DNA of 64,000 nt from assembly GCF_020686945.1 (NCBI RefSeq), contig NZ_JAJEPR010000002.1, positions 124,001 through 188,000 on the forward strand, given 5' to 3'. This document shows, piece after piece, positions 39,648-47,139 of this stretch. Source of the stretch: Limivivens faecihominis (GTDB lineage: Bacteria > Bacillota > Clostridia > Lachnospirales > Lachnospiraceae). The position numbers and the translations under genes were made by a program. The notes beneath the pieces were generated by a model that made no database searches, was not told the origin of the DNA, and saw only the letters and a program-made list of their open reading frames with translations. Every line of letters begins with the position of its first letter. Position 1 is the stretch's first letter.

Positions 39648-41702
39648 ATGAATGAGATGTCACCCATTGATTCCCTGAAAGGAATCGGCGAAAAGACCAG
39701 GGCAGTCTTTGAGCGGGCGGGCATTTCGGATATAGGAGATCTTCTTCATGATTACCCGAGAGGTTATGAGAGCTACGAGCCCATCATGCCTCTCGGGGAA
39801 ATTTATGACAAAAACGCGGGAGCTTTCTACGGGGAGATCGTCTCTCCCTTAAATCTTCGCAGGGTTCGGCGTCTGACCGTGGTGACGGGAGTCATCCGGG
39901 ATGGCACCGGTACGATTCAGGTGACGTGGTTCAACATGCCCTACCTGAAATCCAGCCTTGTGTCCGGAAGCCGCTATGTATTCCGCGGAAAGATCGTACG
40001 AAAAAGACAGCAGATGTTCCTGGAGCAGCCTGCTGTTTTTCGTATGGAAGAGTATGAGAAACTCCGGGGCAGGCTTCAGCCTGTCTATCCTTTATCCGAG
40101 GGCCTTACCACAAAAATGCTGCAGAAAGCCATCCGCCAGGCGCTGGACGAGGCGGAACTGGAAAAAGAATACCTGCCGGAAGAGATTCGTCATAAATACA
40201 ATCTGGCGGAATATAATTACGCCATAGAGGAGATCCATTTCCCGAAAGACGACCACAGCATGCGGCTGGCGAGACACCGGCTGGTCTTCGATGAGTTTCT
40301 GCTGTTTATCCTGGCTGTACGGAATCTGAAGGAGGGGCGGGAAAAGATCCGGCCTTCTTTTCTTCTGGAAAAAAAGGAAGAGATCCCGAAGATCATCGAA
40401 AGCCTTCCCTTCACTCTGACCGGGGCCCAGCAGAAGGTCTGGAAGGAACTGGAGGCAGACCTGACTTCCAGCGAAGTCACAGCCCGGCTGATCCAGGGAG
40501 ACGTGGGCTCGGGAAAAACGATCCTGGCGGAGCTGGCTCTCTTTCTGGCGGCGGAAAATGGCTGCCAGGGCGCGATCATGGTCCCGACGGAGGTGCTGGC
40601 AAGGCAGCATTACGAGTCCATCACTTCTCTGGTGGAGTCTCTGGGTCTTCCCTATCGTACGGAACTTCTCACAGGCTCCATGACCGGGAAACAGAAACGG
40701 CTGGCCTGTGAGCGCATCGAAAATCAGGAAGTGGATATCATCGTGGGCACTCACGCCCTGATTCAGGAAAAGGTTCATTATAAAAAACTGGCTGTGGTCA
40801 TTACCGATGAGCAGCACCGTTTCGGTGTGCGCCAGAGAGAGGCCTTAAGCCAGAAAGGGTCCATGCCCCATACGATCGTCATGAGCGCCACACCGATTCC
40901 CCGGACCCTGGCGGTAATCCTCTACGGCGATCTGGATATTTCCATCGTCAATGAGCTGCCCGCCAACCGGCTGCCCATCAAGAACTGCGTCGTGGATACT
41001 TCCTACCGGGAAAAAGCCTACACCTTCATCAAAAGACAGGTGGAGGAGGGACGGCAGGCCTATGTGATCTGTCCCATGGTGGAGGAGAGCGAGGCCATGG
41101 AGGCCGAGAATGTCATCGAGTATTCCGCCAGACTTCGGGAGCGGCTTCCGGCCTTTATTCAGGTGGAATATCTCCACGGCAAGATGAAGCCGAAGGAAAA
41201 AAATGAGATCATGGAGCGTTTTCTTAAAAACGAGATCCAGGTTCTGGTCTCCACCACCGTGGTGGAGGTGGGAGTCAACGTGCCCAACGCCACGGTTATG
41301 ATGATCGAAAATGCCGAGCGTTTCGGCCTGGCCCAGCTCCATCAGCTTCGCGGAAGAGTGGGTAGAGGCGGCTTCCAGTCCTACTGTATTCTCATGTACG
41401 GAAACGACGGAAAGAAGACAAAGGAGCGCCTGGGAATCCTGAATCGCTCCAACGACGGTTTTTACATCGCAGAGGAGGATTTGAAGCTTCGGGGACCGGG
41501 AGATCTTTTCGGCATCCGGCAGAGCGGCATCCTGGATTTCAAGCTGGGAGACATTTTTCAGGACGCGGCGATCCTTAAGGAGGCCAGCGATACGGCAGCT
41601 TTTATCATGGAAAAAAGTGACAAATTTCTGTCGAAAGACAGCCCGCTTTTCAAGAAAATGATGAAATCTACCCATCTGGAGGATGGAATGCTCAATTTAT
41701 AG
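39648..41702 (+). CDS. recG: ATP-dependent DNA helicase RecG
   Basis: This 684-residue SF2 helicase remodels stalled replication forks. The N-terminal wedge/OB domain is present (DLLHDYPRGYESYEPIMPL). Helicase motifs are intact: Walker A LIQGDVGSGKTILAELAL, the RecG-type Walker B TDEQHRFGVRQRE (DEQH), MSATPIPRTLA, VSTTVVEVGVNVPNATVM and LRGRVGRGGFQSYC. Length is normal. It follows the FakA-like gene by 13 nt, the common yloU-yloV-recG order. Confidence 0.96.
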   Translation: MNEMSPIDSLKGIGEKTRAVFERAGISDIGDLLHDYPRGYESYEPIMPLGEIYDKNAGAFYGEIVSPLNLRRVRRLTVVTGVIRDGTGTIQVTWFNMPYLKSSLVSGSRYVFRGKIVRKRQQMFLEQPAVFRMEEYEKLRGRLQPVYPLSEGLTTKMLQKAIRQALDEAELEKEYLPEEIRHKYNLAEYNYAIEEIHFPKDDHSMRLARHRLVFDEFLLFILAVRNLKEGREKIRPSFLLEKKEEIPKIIESLPFTLTGAQQKVWKELEADLTSSEVTARLIQGDVGSGKTILAELALFLAAENGCQGAIMVPTEVLARQHYESITSLVESLGLPYRTELLTGSMTGKQKRLACERIENQEVDIIVGTHALIQEKVHYKKLAVVITDEQHRFGVRQREALSQKGSMPHTIVMSATPIPRTLAVILYGDLDISIVNELPANRLPIKNCVVDTSYREKAYTFIKRQVEEGRQAYVICPMVEESEAMEAENVIEYSARLRERLPAFIQVEYLHGKMKPKEKNEIMERFLKNEIQVLVSTTVVEVGVNVPNATVMMIENAERFGLAQLHQLRGRVGRGGFQSYCILMYGNDGKKTKERLGILNRSNDGFYIAEEDLKLRGPGDLFGIRQSGILDFKLGDIFQDAAILKEASDTAAFIMEKSDKFLSKDSPLFKKMMKSTHLEDGMLNL

Positions 41703-41831
41703 TTGCCTTTTTCTGGAAATAGGCGTATTATTGCCCTGTTGAAAGATTTTGTTCAGGTCTTGCGGACAGATGTACGGGATAGATTGATAAGGAAGAGATC
41801 GGGACAAAAAGGATTTGTGAGGAGGAACATT

Positions 41832-42257
41832 ATGAAAGGTTCAAGAAGTGTAAAGACCACTGCAAAACAGACTGTCAAGAAAGCTGCAGCAACCGCAAAG
41901 AAAGCAGCAGAACCGGTAGTTGAAGCAACTGAGGCAGCAGTGCCTGTTGTGGAGGAAACCGTAAAGACCGTTGCTAAGGTTGCAGAGAAAGCAGTTTCCA
42001 AAGCGGAAGAGGTTAAGGACGAAGTGAAAAAGGAAGTAAAGAAGACCGCCGCCAAGAGAACGAGAAAAGCTGCTGTAAAAGAGTCTGTATATCTTCAGTA
42101 TCTGGGTAAGGAACTCAACAGCGCCGACATCGTAGAGACAGCAAAGAAAGCCAGCGGCGTAGAGACGATCACCTCCATCACCGTTTATCTGAAACCCGAA
42201 GAAAACAAAGCTTACTATGTTGTAAACGGCGACGTAACCGGAAGTGTAGAACTGTAA
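41832..42257 (+). CDS. DUF6465-like protein with histone H1-like Lys/Ala-rich N-terminus
   Basis: The 141-residue protein starts at 41832 (GAGGAGG before the ATG); the frame is open further upstream but without RBS. The N-terminal ~80 residues are Lys/Ala/Val repeats (KTTAKQTVKKAAATAKKAAE, VKDEVKKEVKKTAAKRTRKA), resembling bacterial histone H1-like tails. The C-terminal ~55 residues, ESVYLQYLGKELNSADIVE to KAYYVVNGDVTGSVEL, form a small conserved domain found in Lachnospiraceae. Nucleic-acid binding through the basic tail is an inference. Confidence 0.82.
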   Translation: MKGSRSVKTTAKQTVKKAAATAKKAAEPVVEATEAAVPVVEETVKTVAKVAEKAVSKAEEVKDEVKKEVKKTAAKRTRKAAVKESVYLQYLGKELNSADIVETAKKASGVETITSITVYLKPEENKAYYVVNGDVTGSVEL

Positions 42258-42271
42258 TCATACGAAAAAAG

Positions 42272-42309
42272 ACAGGAGCGGGAGAAAAATCCCCTGCTCC
42301 TGTTTTTTT
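42272..42309. terminator. Bidirectional terminator between DUF6465 and SASP genes
   Basis: An ACAGGAGCGGG-type arm pairs with CCCTGCTCCTGT, with T7 on the plus strand and the complement of an A6 run (T-run on the minus strand). It serves both convergent genes. Confidence 0.8.
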
Positions 42310-42329
42310 GCCTGTTTTTCCGGCAAGAC

Positions 42330-42578
42330 TTACATCTGGGAGCCGCCCATGCCGCTCTGGCCGCTCATGCCGTTCTGTCCGGACATCTGCCGCTCCTGGG
42401 CTTCGATCATTTTTTTGACCATATAGCCACCGACAGAACCATTCTGACGGGAGGTAAGGTTTCCGTTGTATCCGTCGGTTAAGGGAACGCCGAGCTCACC
42501 GGCTACTTCCATTTTGAAACGGTCCAGGGCACCTTTTGCTTCAGGGACTGCTGCTGTGTTAGATGAACGATTTGCCAT
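42330..42578 (-). CDS. Alpha/beta-type small acid-soluble spore protein
   Basis: The 82-residue protein contains the SASP signature: PEAKGALDRFKMEVAGELGV (with the GPR protease recognition region), then GYNGNLTSRQNGSVGGYMVK, the DNA-contacting helix. SASPs coat and protect spore DNA and are degraded on germination. An unusual Met/Gly/Ser/Gln tail (MSGQNGMSGQSGMGGSQM) follows the conserved domain. AGGAGG lies upstream of the ATG. Confidence 0.95.
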   Translation of the reverse strand: MANRSSNTAAVPEAKGALDRFKMEVAGELGVPLTDGYNGNLTSRQNGSVGGYMVKKMIEAQERQMSGQNGMSGQSGMGGSQM

Positions 42579-42748
42579 GATAAAACGCCTCCTTGTACTT
42601 CATTATTCTTTGGATTTTCATTACCTGTTGTGCAATTTTTTGATTGCAGTCATAGTATATGGAAAATGGTCAGACTTAAACTGGAAAATTCATCCGGCGG
42701 CATTGTTTTTCTCTGTTTGACATATTTTTACAAAAATCGAGAAAATGA

Positions 42749-42778
42749 TTGTTATTTTCAAGATACCTATGATATAAT
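42749..42778 (+). promoter_or_regulatory. Promoter of mgsA
   Basis: TTGTTA (42749-42754) and TATAAT (42773-42778), spacer 18 bp; an isolated TTGACA also occurs about 30 bp further upstream. Confidence 0.6.
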
Positions 42779-42874
42779 AAACGCAAATGGCCTGATGAAT
42801 ACAGAACTTCTGCAAGGCATCGGGATCACACGATCTGTATGACAGCGGGCCAAATTCAGTCTGGAGGGAAAAGA

Positions 42875-43267
42875 ATGAATATTGGGTTGCTTGCTCATAA
42901 TTCAAAGAAAAGTCTGATGGAAGACTTCTGCCTTGCCTACAAGAAAATTTTGGAAAAACATGAACTATATGCGACTGGCACCACGGGCAGGCGGATCGAA
43001 GAAGTGACAAAGCTTCATGTACACAAATTTCTGCCGGGGAGCATCGGAGGAGAAAAACAGTTTGTGGAGATGATCGCGAGAAATGAGATGGATATGGTAA
43101 TCTTTTTTTACAATCCGCTTCTGAACAGCCCCAAGGAACCCAGCATTGACGCTATCTGTCGTGCCTGTGATAATTACAATATTCCCATAGCGACCAATAT
43201 AGCTACGGCGGAATCTCTGATCCTTGGTCTGGCAAACGGCGATCTGGAATGGAGAGAACAAGTATGA
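42875..43267 (+). CDS. mgsA: Methylglyoxal synthase
   Basis: This 130-residue enzyme converts dihydroxyacetone phosphate to methylglyoxal and phosphate, a bypass used under phosphate stress. It opens MNIGLLAHNSKKSLMEDFCL, has TGTTGRRI for phosphate binding, SIGGEKQFVEMIARNEMDMV, with the catalytic Asp in the IGGxxQ region's following segment, and NPLLNSPKEPSIDAICRACD. The start at 42875 has TGGAGGG upstream; an upstream extension lacks one. It overlaps the phosphate transporter gene by 4 nt. Confidence 0.95.
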   Translation: MNIGLLAHNSKKSLMEDFCLAYKKILEKHELYATGTTGRRIEEVTKLHVHKFLPGSIGGEKQFVEMIARNEMDMVIFFYNPLLNSPKEPSIDAICRACDNYNIPIATNIATAESLILGLANGDLEWREQV

Positions 43268-44940
43268 CGATCAATGATTTTGAGAATCTGTTTATGTTTG
43301 CCGGCGGTCTCGGTATGTTTCTGTTCGGCGTACACAGCATGTCAGGCGGCGTGCAGAAATGTGCCGGAGAGCAGATGCGTAAGCTTCTGGGAATCCTGAC
43401 AAACAACCGTTTCGTGGGAGTTCTGGTAGGAGCCCTGATCACTGCCGTGATCCAGAGCAGCGGAGCGACCACCGTCATGATCATCGGTTTTATCAATGCC
43501 GGTCTCATGAACTTAAGCCAGGCAGTCGGTCCCATCATGGGAGCCAACATCGGTACCTGTATTACCGCCTGGATCGTATCCTTAGGCCAGCTGGGAGACA
43601 CTTTTAAAACCCTGTCCCCGTCCCTGTATGCGCCCCTGATCGTGGCTATCGGCTCTTTTCTTATCATGTTTTCCAAGAAGGAAAGAAAGCAGACCATCGG
43701 TGAGATCTGCATCGGTCTTGGACTTCTGTTTATCGGTCTGGATTTCATGGGAGATGCGGCCAAATCCTACACGACGCTTCCGGCCTTCAAGGATCTGTTT
43801 GCCCTCTTTGGTGCGAACCCGCTTCTGGGTATCGGCCTTGGTTTTATCGTAACCGTTATCATGCAGAGCTCCTCTGCAGCAGTTGGTATTCTTCAGACCC
43901 TGGCTGCATCAAGCGGAGCGGTCGGCATCAGTGCAGCCGTATTTATCAGTTTTGGTTCTGATATCGGTTCCTGTTCCACAGCCCTTCTTTCCAGTATCGG
44001 TACCAACCGTACGGCGAAGAGAGCAGCTATGATTCACCTTTTGTTCAACGTCATCGGTGTAACAGTCTTTTCCGTGATCTTCACAATCCTGTTTAAGATG
44101 TTCCCGGAGGTTGCATCCCACGGCATCAACAGTGCCGGTATCGCTACCTTCCACACCGGATTTAAGGTGGTGCTGACAATCCTCATGTTCCCCTTTGCCG
44201 ATTATCTGGTAAAGCTTTCCGGTTTCTTCATCAAGGACGAGCCAGAGAAGGAGAAAGAAGAGAAGGACGAGGAGACCGTTACTCTGCAGCATCTGGATTC
44301 CCGTATCTTCAAGGAGCCGGCCTTCGCAATCGAGAATGCCATTCATGAGGTTGCCCATATGGGACGGATCACCCGAGAAAATATGGACCGGGCTTTTGAG
44401 GCTGCACTCTCATATGATAAAGAGAAGATCGACAAGGTCTATGAGGTGGAGAAAACCATCAACAATATGGAAAAACTCATCACCGAGTATCTCGTCAAGC
44501 TCAGCAATCTTCCTCTCACCGAGGATCAGCATGTGGTGGTCAGCAACCTGTTCTACTCTGTCAGCGACATCGAGCGAGTGGGCGACCATGTGGAAAATAT
44601 CGCCGAGCTGGTGGATGTAAAAGAGGGAGTCGATAAGATCGAATTTTCCGAGCAGGCTCTGCAGGATCTCAAATCCATCATGGGTCTCGTAACCAACTCC
44701 TTCGCCTATGCGATGTCAGCCAGAGAACATTCCGATATCTCGGATGCGAAGAAAGTAGTAAAATACGAAGATATGGTTGATAACATGGAAGAGGAGCTTC
44801 GTGAACAGCACATCGAGCGTCTGTCCAAGCAGCTCTGCAAGCCCACCAACGGTGTGGTCTTCCTGGATATCATCAGCAATCTGGAGCGTATTTCTGACCA
44901 TGCTTATAACCTGGCCGGCTATGTAATGTCAGAAGAGTAG
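43264..44940 (+). CDS. Na+/Pi cotransporter family protein with PhoU domain
   Basis: The 558-residue protein starts at 43264 (GGAGA upstream, ATGA overlap with mgsA). Two inverted Na_Pi_cotrans repeats carry the QSS motifs TAVIQSSGATTVMIIGF and TVIMQSSSAAVGILQTL. About eight membrane helices occupy residues 10-320, then a PhoU-like helical bundle (from about 350) ends the protein. Translational coupling to mgsA makes biological sense: methylglyoxal synthase is inhibited by phosphate, and this transporter moves phosphate. Confidence 0.93.
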   Translation: MTINDFENLFMFAGGLGMFLFGVHSMSGGVQKCAGEQMRKLLGILTNNRFVGVLVGALITAVIQSSGATTVMIIGFINAGLMNLSQAVGPIMGANIGTCITAWIVSLGQLGDTFKTLSPSLYAPLIVAIGSFLIMFSKKERKQTIGEICIGLGLLFIGLDFMGDAAKSYTTLPAFKDLFALFGANPLLGIGLGFIVTVIMQSSSAAVGILQTLAASSGAVGISAAVFISFGSDIGSCSTALLSSIGTNRTAKRAAMIHLLFNVIGVTVFSVIFTILFKMFPEVASHGINSAGIATFHTGFKVVLTILMFPFADYLVKLSGFFIKDEPEKEKEEKDEETVTLQHLDSRIFKEPAFAIENAIHEVAHMGRITRENMDRAFEAALSYDKEKIDKVYEVEKTINNMEKLITEYLVKLSNLPLTEDQHVVVSNLFYSVSDIERVGDHVENIAELVDVKEGVDKIEFSEQALQDLKSIMGLVTNSFAYAMSAREHSDISDAKKVVKYEDMVDNMEEELREQHIERLSKQLCKPTNGVVFLDIISNLERISDHAYNLAGYVMSEE

Positions 44941-44961
44941 AAAATTTGTCTGAAAAATAGC

Positions 44962-44990
44962 TTGACAGACAAAGTAATTGCCCATATACT
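44962..44990 (+). promoter_or_regulatory. Sigma-A promoter of the leader-ABC exporter operon
   Basis: Perfect TTGACA (44962-44967) and TATACT (44985-44990) with a 17-bp spacer; the leader ORF starts 35 bp downstream of the -10 box. Confidence 0.85.
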
Positions 44991-45024
44991 GAATAACAGA
45001 ATAAAAAAGAAAGGAGGCAGTACC

Positions 45025-45129
45025 ATGAGAAATTACTTTACAAAGATTTACAACAACAGCATCACGAGTAACAACAACTTGGATTCAAGGATTTTCCGAC
45101 TGCCGCTTTCTTTTTCGGCGTTCGTATGA
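45025..45129 (+). CDS. Putative 34-aa regulatory leader peptide
   Basis: A 34-codon ORF with an excellent RBS (AAAGGAGG, 6 nt spacing) begins MRNYFTKIYNN and ends RLPLSFSAFV. It has an Asn/Ser/Thr-rich middle (SITSNNN). It is the first ORF behind a strong promoter and is followed within 30 nt by an intrinsic terminator, in front of a two-subunit ABC multidrug-type exporter. The layout matches ribosome-mediated attenuation known for bmrB-bmrCD in Bacillus, where a translated leader senses ribosome-targeting drugs. The peptide sequence itself is unfamiliar to me. Confidence 0.65.
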   Translation: MRNYFTKIYNNSITSNNNLDSRIFRLPLSFSAFV

Positions 45130-45354
45130 CATTGCGTACAAAATAAGCAGTGCAAAGAGCATCCCTGAACTTTCAGGGGTGCCTTTTTTGTGTAACAGGA
45201 AATTTCGTTGGAATTACCTGTCGCACAAAAAGCCCTCCGGGCAGGATCGCACTGCGGCGGAGAATCCTGCAAAGCAGGATTCTATGTGCATACGCATGTC
45301 AAAAATATTGCAGTCGGAAAATCAAAAAAGAAAGAGAAAAGGAGGAAGTGTGAT
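45129..45354 (+). promoter_or_regulatory. Structured leader RNA (attenuator) upstream of the ABC exporter
   Basis: After the leader ORF stop, CATTGC pairs with GCAGTG (about 45131-45152). The intrinsic terminator follows (45159-45189). Then ACAGGAAATT pairs with AATTACCTGT (45194-45221, one mismatch), and AGAATCCTGC pairs perfectly with GCAGGATTCT (45260-45283, 3-4-nt loop). The exporter's own AAAGGAGG is at about 45339-45346. Alternative pairings were not computed. Confidence 0.6.
45159..45189 (+). terminator. Intrinsic terminator in the exporter leader
   Basis: GCATCCCTGA (45159-45168) pairs with TCAGGGGTGC (45173-45182; one T-G wobble) with a tight 4-nt loop, followed by T6. It lies between leader ORF and exporter genes, so it must be bypassed for exporter expression. 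Confidence 0.85.
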
Positions 45355-47139
45355 ATGAATACTGAGAAAAAGCCGGGAAAATTTCAGGTGATCTTTCGAT
45401 TTCTGAAAGGCAGCTTCTATCTGTTTGTGCTGAGCCTCGTGTTTTCCGTGCTTTTCACAGCCTGTAATGCCCTGACCCCGCAGATCATCCGCTATGCCGT
45501 GGATCATATTCTGACAGGAGTCGGAGACAGTTACGGGAGACATCTTTTGTTTCTGGCGGCAGGGGCCGTTCTTGTGGCGGCGATTTTGTCAGGAATCTTC
45601 AACTATTTCAGCAAGATGACACTGGCAAAAGGTTCCGAGAATTTCATGAAGAACATCCGTGATACCCTGTTCCACCACATCGAGAAGCTGCCCTTCGCCT
45701 GGCATGTGCGTCATCAGACCGGAGAGATCATCCAACGCTGTACCTCAGACGTGGAGGTGATCCGAAACTTCGTCTGCAACCAGATGCCGGATGTGTTCCG
45801 AATCGTTTTCCTGATGGTTCTGTACCTGGGAATCATGTTTTCCATGAACGTGAAACTCTCTCTGGTGGCGGCTGCTTTTATCCCGGTCATCGTGGGTTAT
45901 TCCGGTTTCTTTTATTCCAAGATCGGAGACCGGTTCATGAAGGCCGACGAGGCGGAGGGAGCTCTCTCCAGCACTGTGCAGGAGAACCTCACAGGCGTCC
46001 GGGTTGTCCGGGCCTTCGGAAGAGAAAAATTTGAGATTGACCGTTTTGATGAGAGAAACGAGCGGTTCGCGGGGCTTTGGATCAAACTCGGCGGAATCAT
46101 GAGTGCCTACTGGGCCACCGGCGATTTTATCACCGGCATCCAGATCCTGACGGTCTTAGTTACCGGAACCGTACTGGTTGTTCATCAGGAGCTGACGCTG
46201 GGCGAGTTTCTGGCCTTTGTTTCCTACAACTCCTCTCTGACCTGGCCGATCCGAAGTCTGGGAAGAATCCTCTCAGATATGAGTAAGGCGGGAGTTTCCG
46301 TGGAACGTGTGGCCTATATCCTCGACGCGGAGGAGGAAAAAGAGGAGGGCAAAGCCCTTCAGCCGCCTCTTGACGGAGATATCTGCTTTGAGCATGTAAC
46401 CTTCGCCTATGATGAAGAGCATCCGATTCTGGAGGATATGAGTTTTACAATTCCGGCGGGAAGCACCTTTGGAATCCTGGGAAGCACCGGCAGCGGAAAA
46501 TCGACGCTGATGCATCTTCTGAACCGGCTCTATGATCTGCCGCCCGGCAACGGAAGGATCACGATCGGAGGCGTGGATATCCGGGATATTAAGAGAGAGT
46601 ATCTGAGGGCCCATATCGGTATGGTGCTTCAGGAGCCCTTCCTGTTCTCCAGGAGCATCGGGGAAAATATCTCCATCACAGAGGAAACGCCCCATGAGGA
46701 GCGGATTCACCATGCAGCAGAGATTGCCTGCGTGGATGAGGCCATCGAGCATTTCACAGACGGCTACAACACGATTGTGGGAGAGCGGGGTGTGACTCTG
46801 TCCGGCGGCCAGAAACAGCGTGTGGCCATTGCCCGGACTCTGATGATGAAAGCGCCGATTCTGGTCTTCGACGATTCCCTTTCCGCTGTGGATGCGGAGA
46901 CCGACGCGAAGATCCGTCACGCGCTGAAAGCGGAGATGGAGAAAGCCACGGTGCTTCTTATTTCCCACCGGATCAACTCGTTAAAGCAGGCCGATCTCAT
47001 TCTGGTTATGGATAAAGGAAAGATCTGTGAGCTTGGAACCCATGAGGAGCTGATTTCCCAGGAAGGCATTTACAAAGATATTTATGAGATTCAGATGAAC
47101 AGCGACATCCGTGTCATGGAAGGAGGGAAAAAGGCATGA
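45355..47139 (+). CDS. ABC exporter, half-transporter 1 (degenerate Walker B)
   Basis: The 594-residue protein starts at 45355 (AAAGGAGG upstream); an upstream-extended frame crosses the leader hairpins and is rejected. Six membrane helices precede an NBD with Walker A LGSTGSGKST (~375), signature LSGGQKQR (~482), and Walker B ILVFDDSLSAVD, where Asp replaces the catalytic Glu. Together with subunit 2 this gives one degenerate and one canonical ATP site, as in BmrCD, LmrCD or TM287/288. Likely role: drug or lipid export. It overlaps the next gene by 4 nt. Confidence 0.92.
   Translation: MNTEKKPGKFQVIFRFLKGSFYLFVLSLVFSVLFTACNALTPQIIRYAVDHILTGVGDSYGRHLLFLAAGAVLVAAILSGIFNYFSKMTLAKGSENFMKNIRDTLFHHIEKLPFAWHVRHQTGEIIQRCTSDVEVIRNFVCNQMPDVFRIVFLMVLYLGIMFSMNVKLSLVAAAFIPVIVGYSGFFYSKIGDRFMKADEAEGALSSTVQENLTGVRVVRAFGREKFEIDRFDERNERFAGLWIKLGGIMSAYWATGDFITGIQILTVLVTGTVLVVHQELTLGEFLAFVSYNSSLTWPIRSLGRILSDMSKAGVSVERVAYILDAEEEKEEGKALQPPLDGDICFEHVTFAYDEEHPILEDMSFTIPAGSTFGILGSTGSGKSTLMHLLNRLYDLPPGNGRITIGGVDIRDIKREYLRAHIGMVLQEPFLFSRSIGENISITEETPHEERIHHAAEIACVDEAIEHFTDGYNTIVGERGVTLSGGQKQRVAIARTLMMKAPILVFDDSLSAVDAETDAKIRHALKAEMEKATVLLISHRINSLKQADLILVMDKGKICELGTHEELISQEGIYKDIYEIQMNSDIRVMEGGKKA

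Noticed and set aside
38372..39724. 450-codon minus-strand open frame antisense to the FakA-like gene
   Set aside because: Shadow of a well-supported plus-strand gene; no RBS or family match.
41703..41831. N-terminal extension of the DUF6465 protein
   Set aside because: The frame is open but begins right after the recG stop without a RBS; GAGGAGG before 41832 gives the natural start.
45208..45354. N-terminal extension of the first ABC half-transporter to 45208
   Set aside because: The extension would run through leader hairpins, reads as non-membrane Cys/Lys-rich sequence, and ignores the excellent RBS just before 45355.
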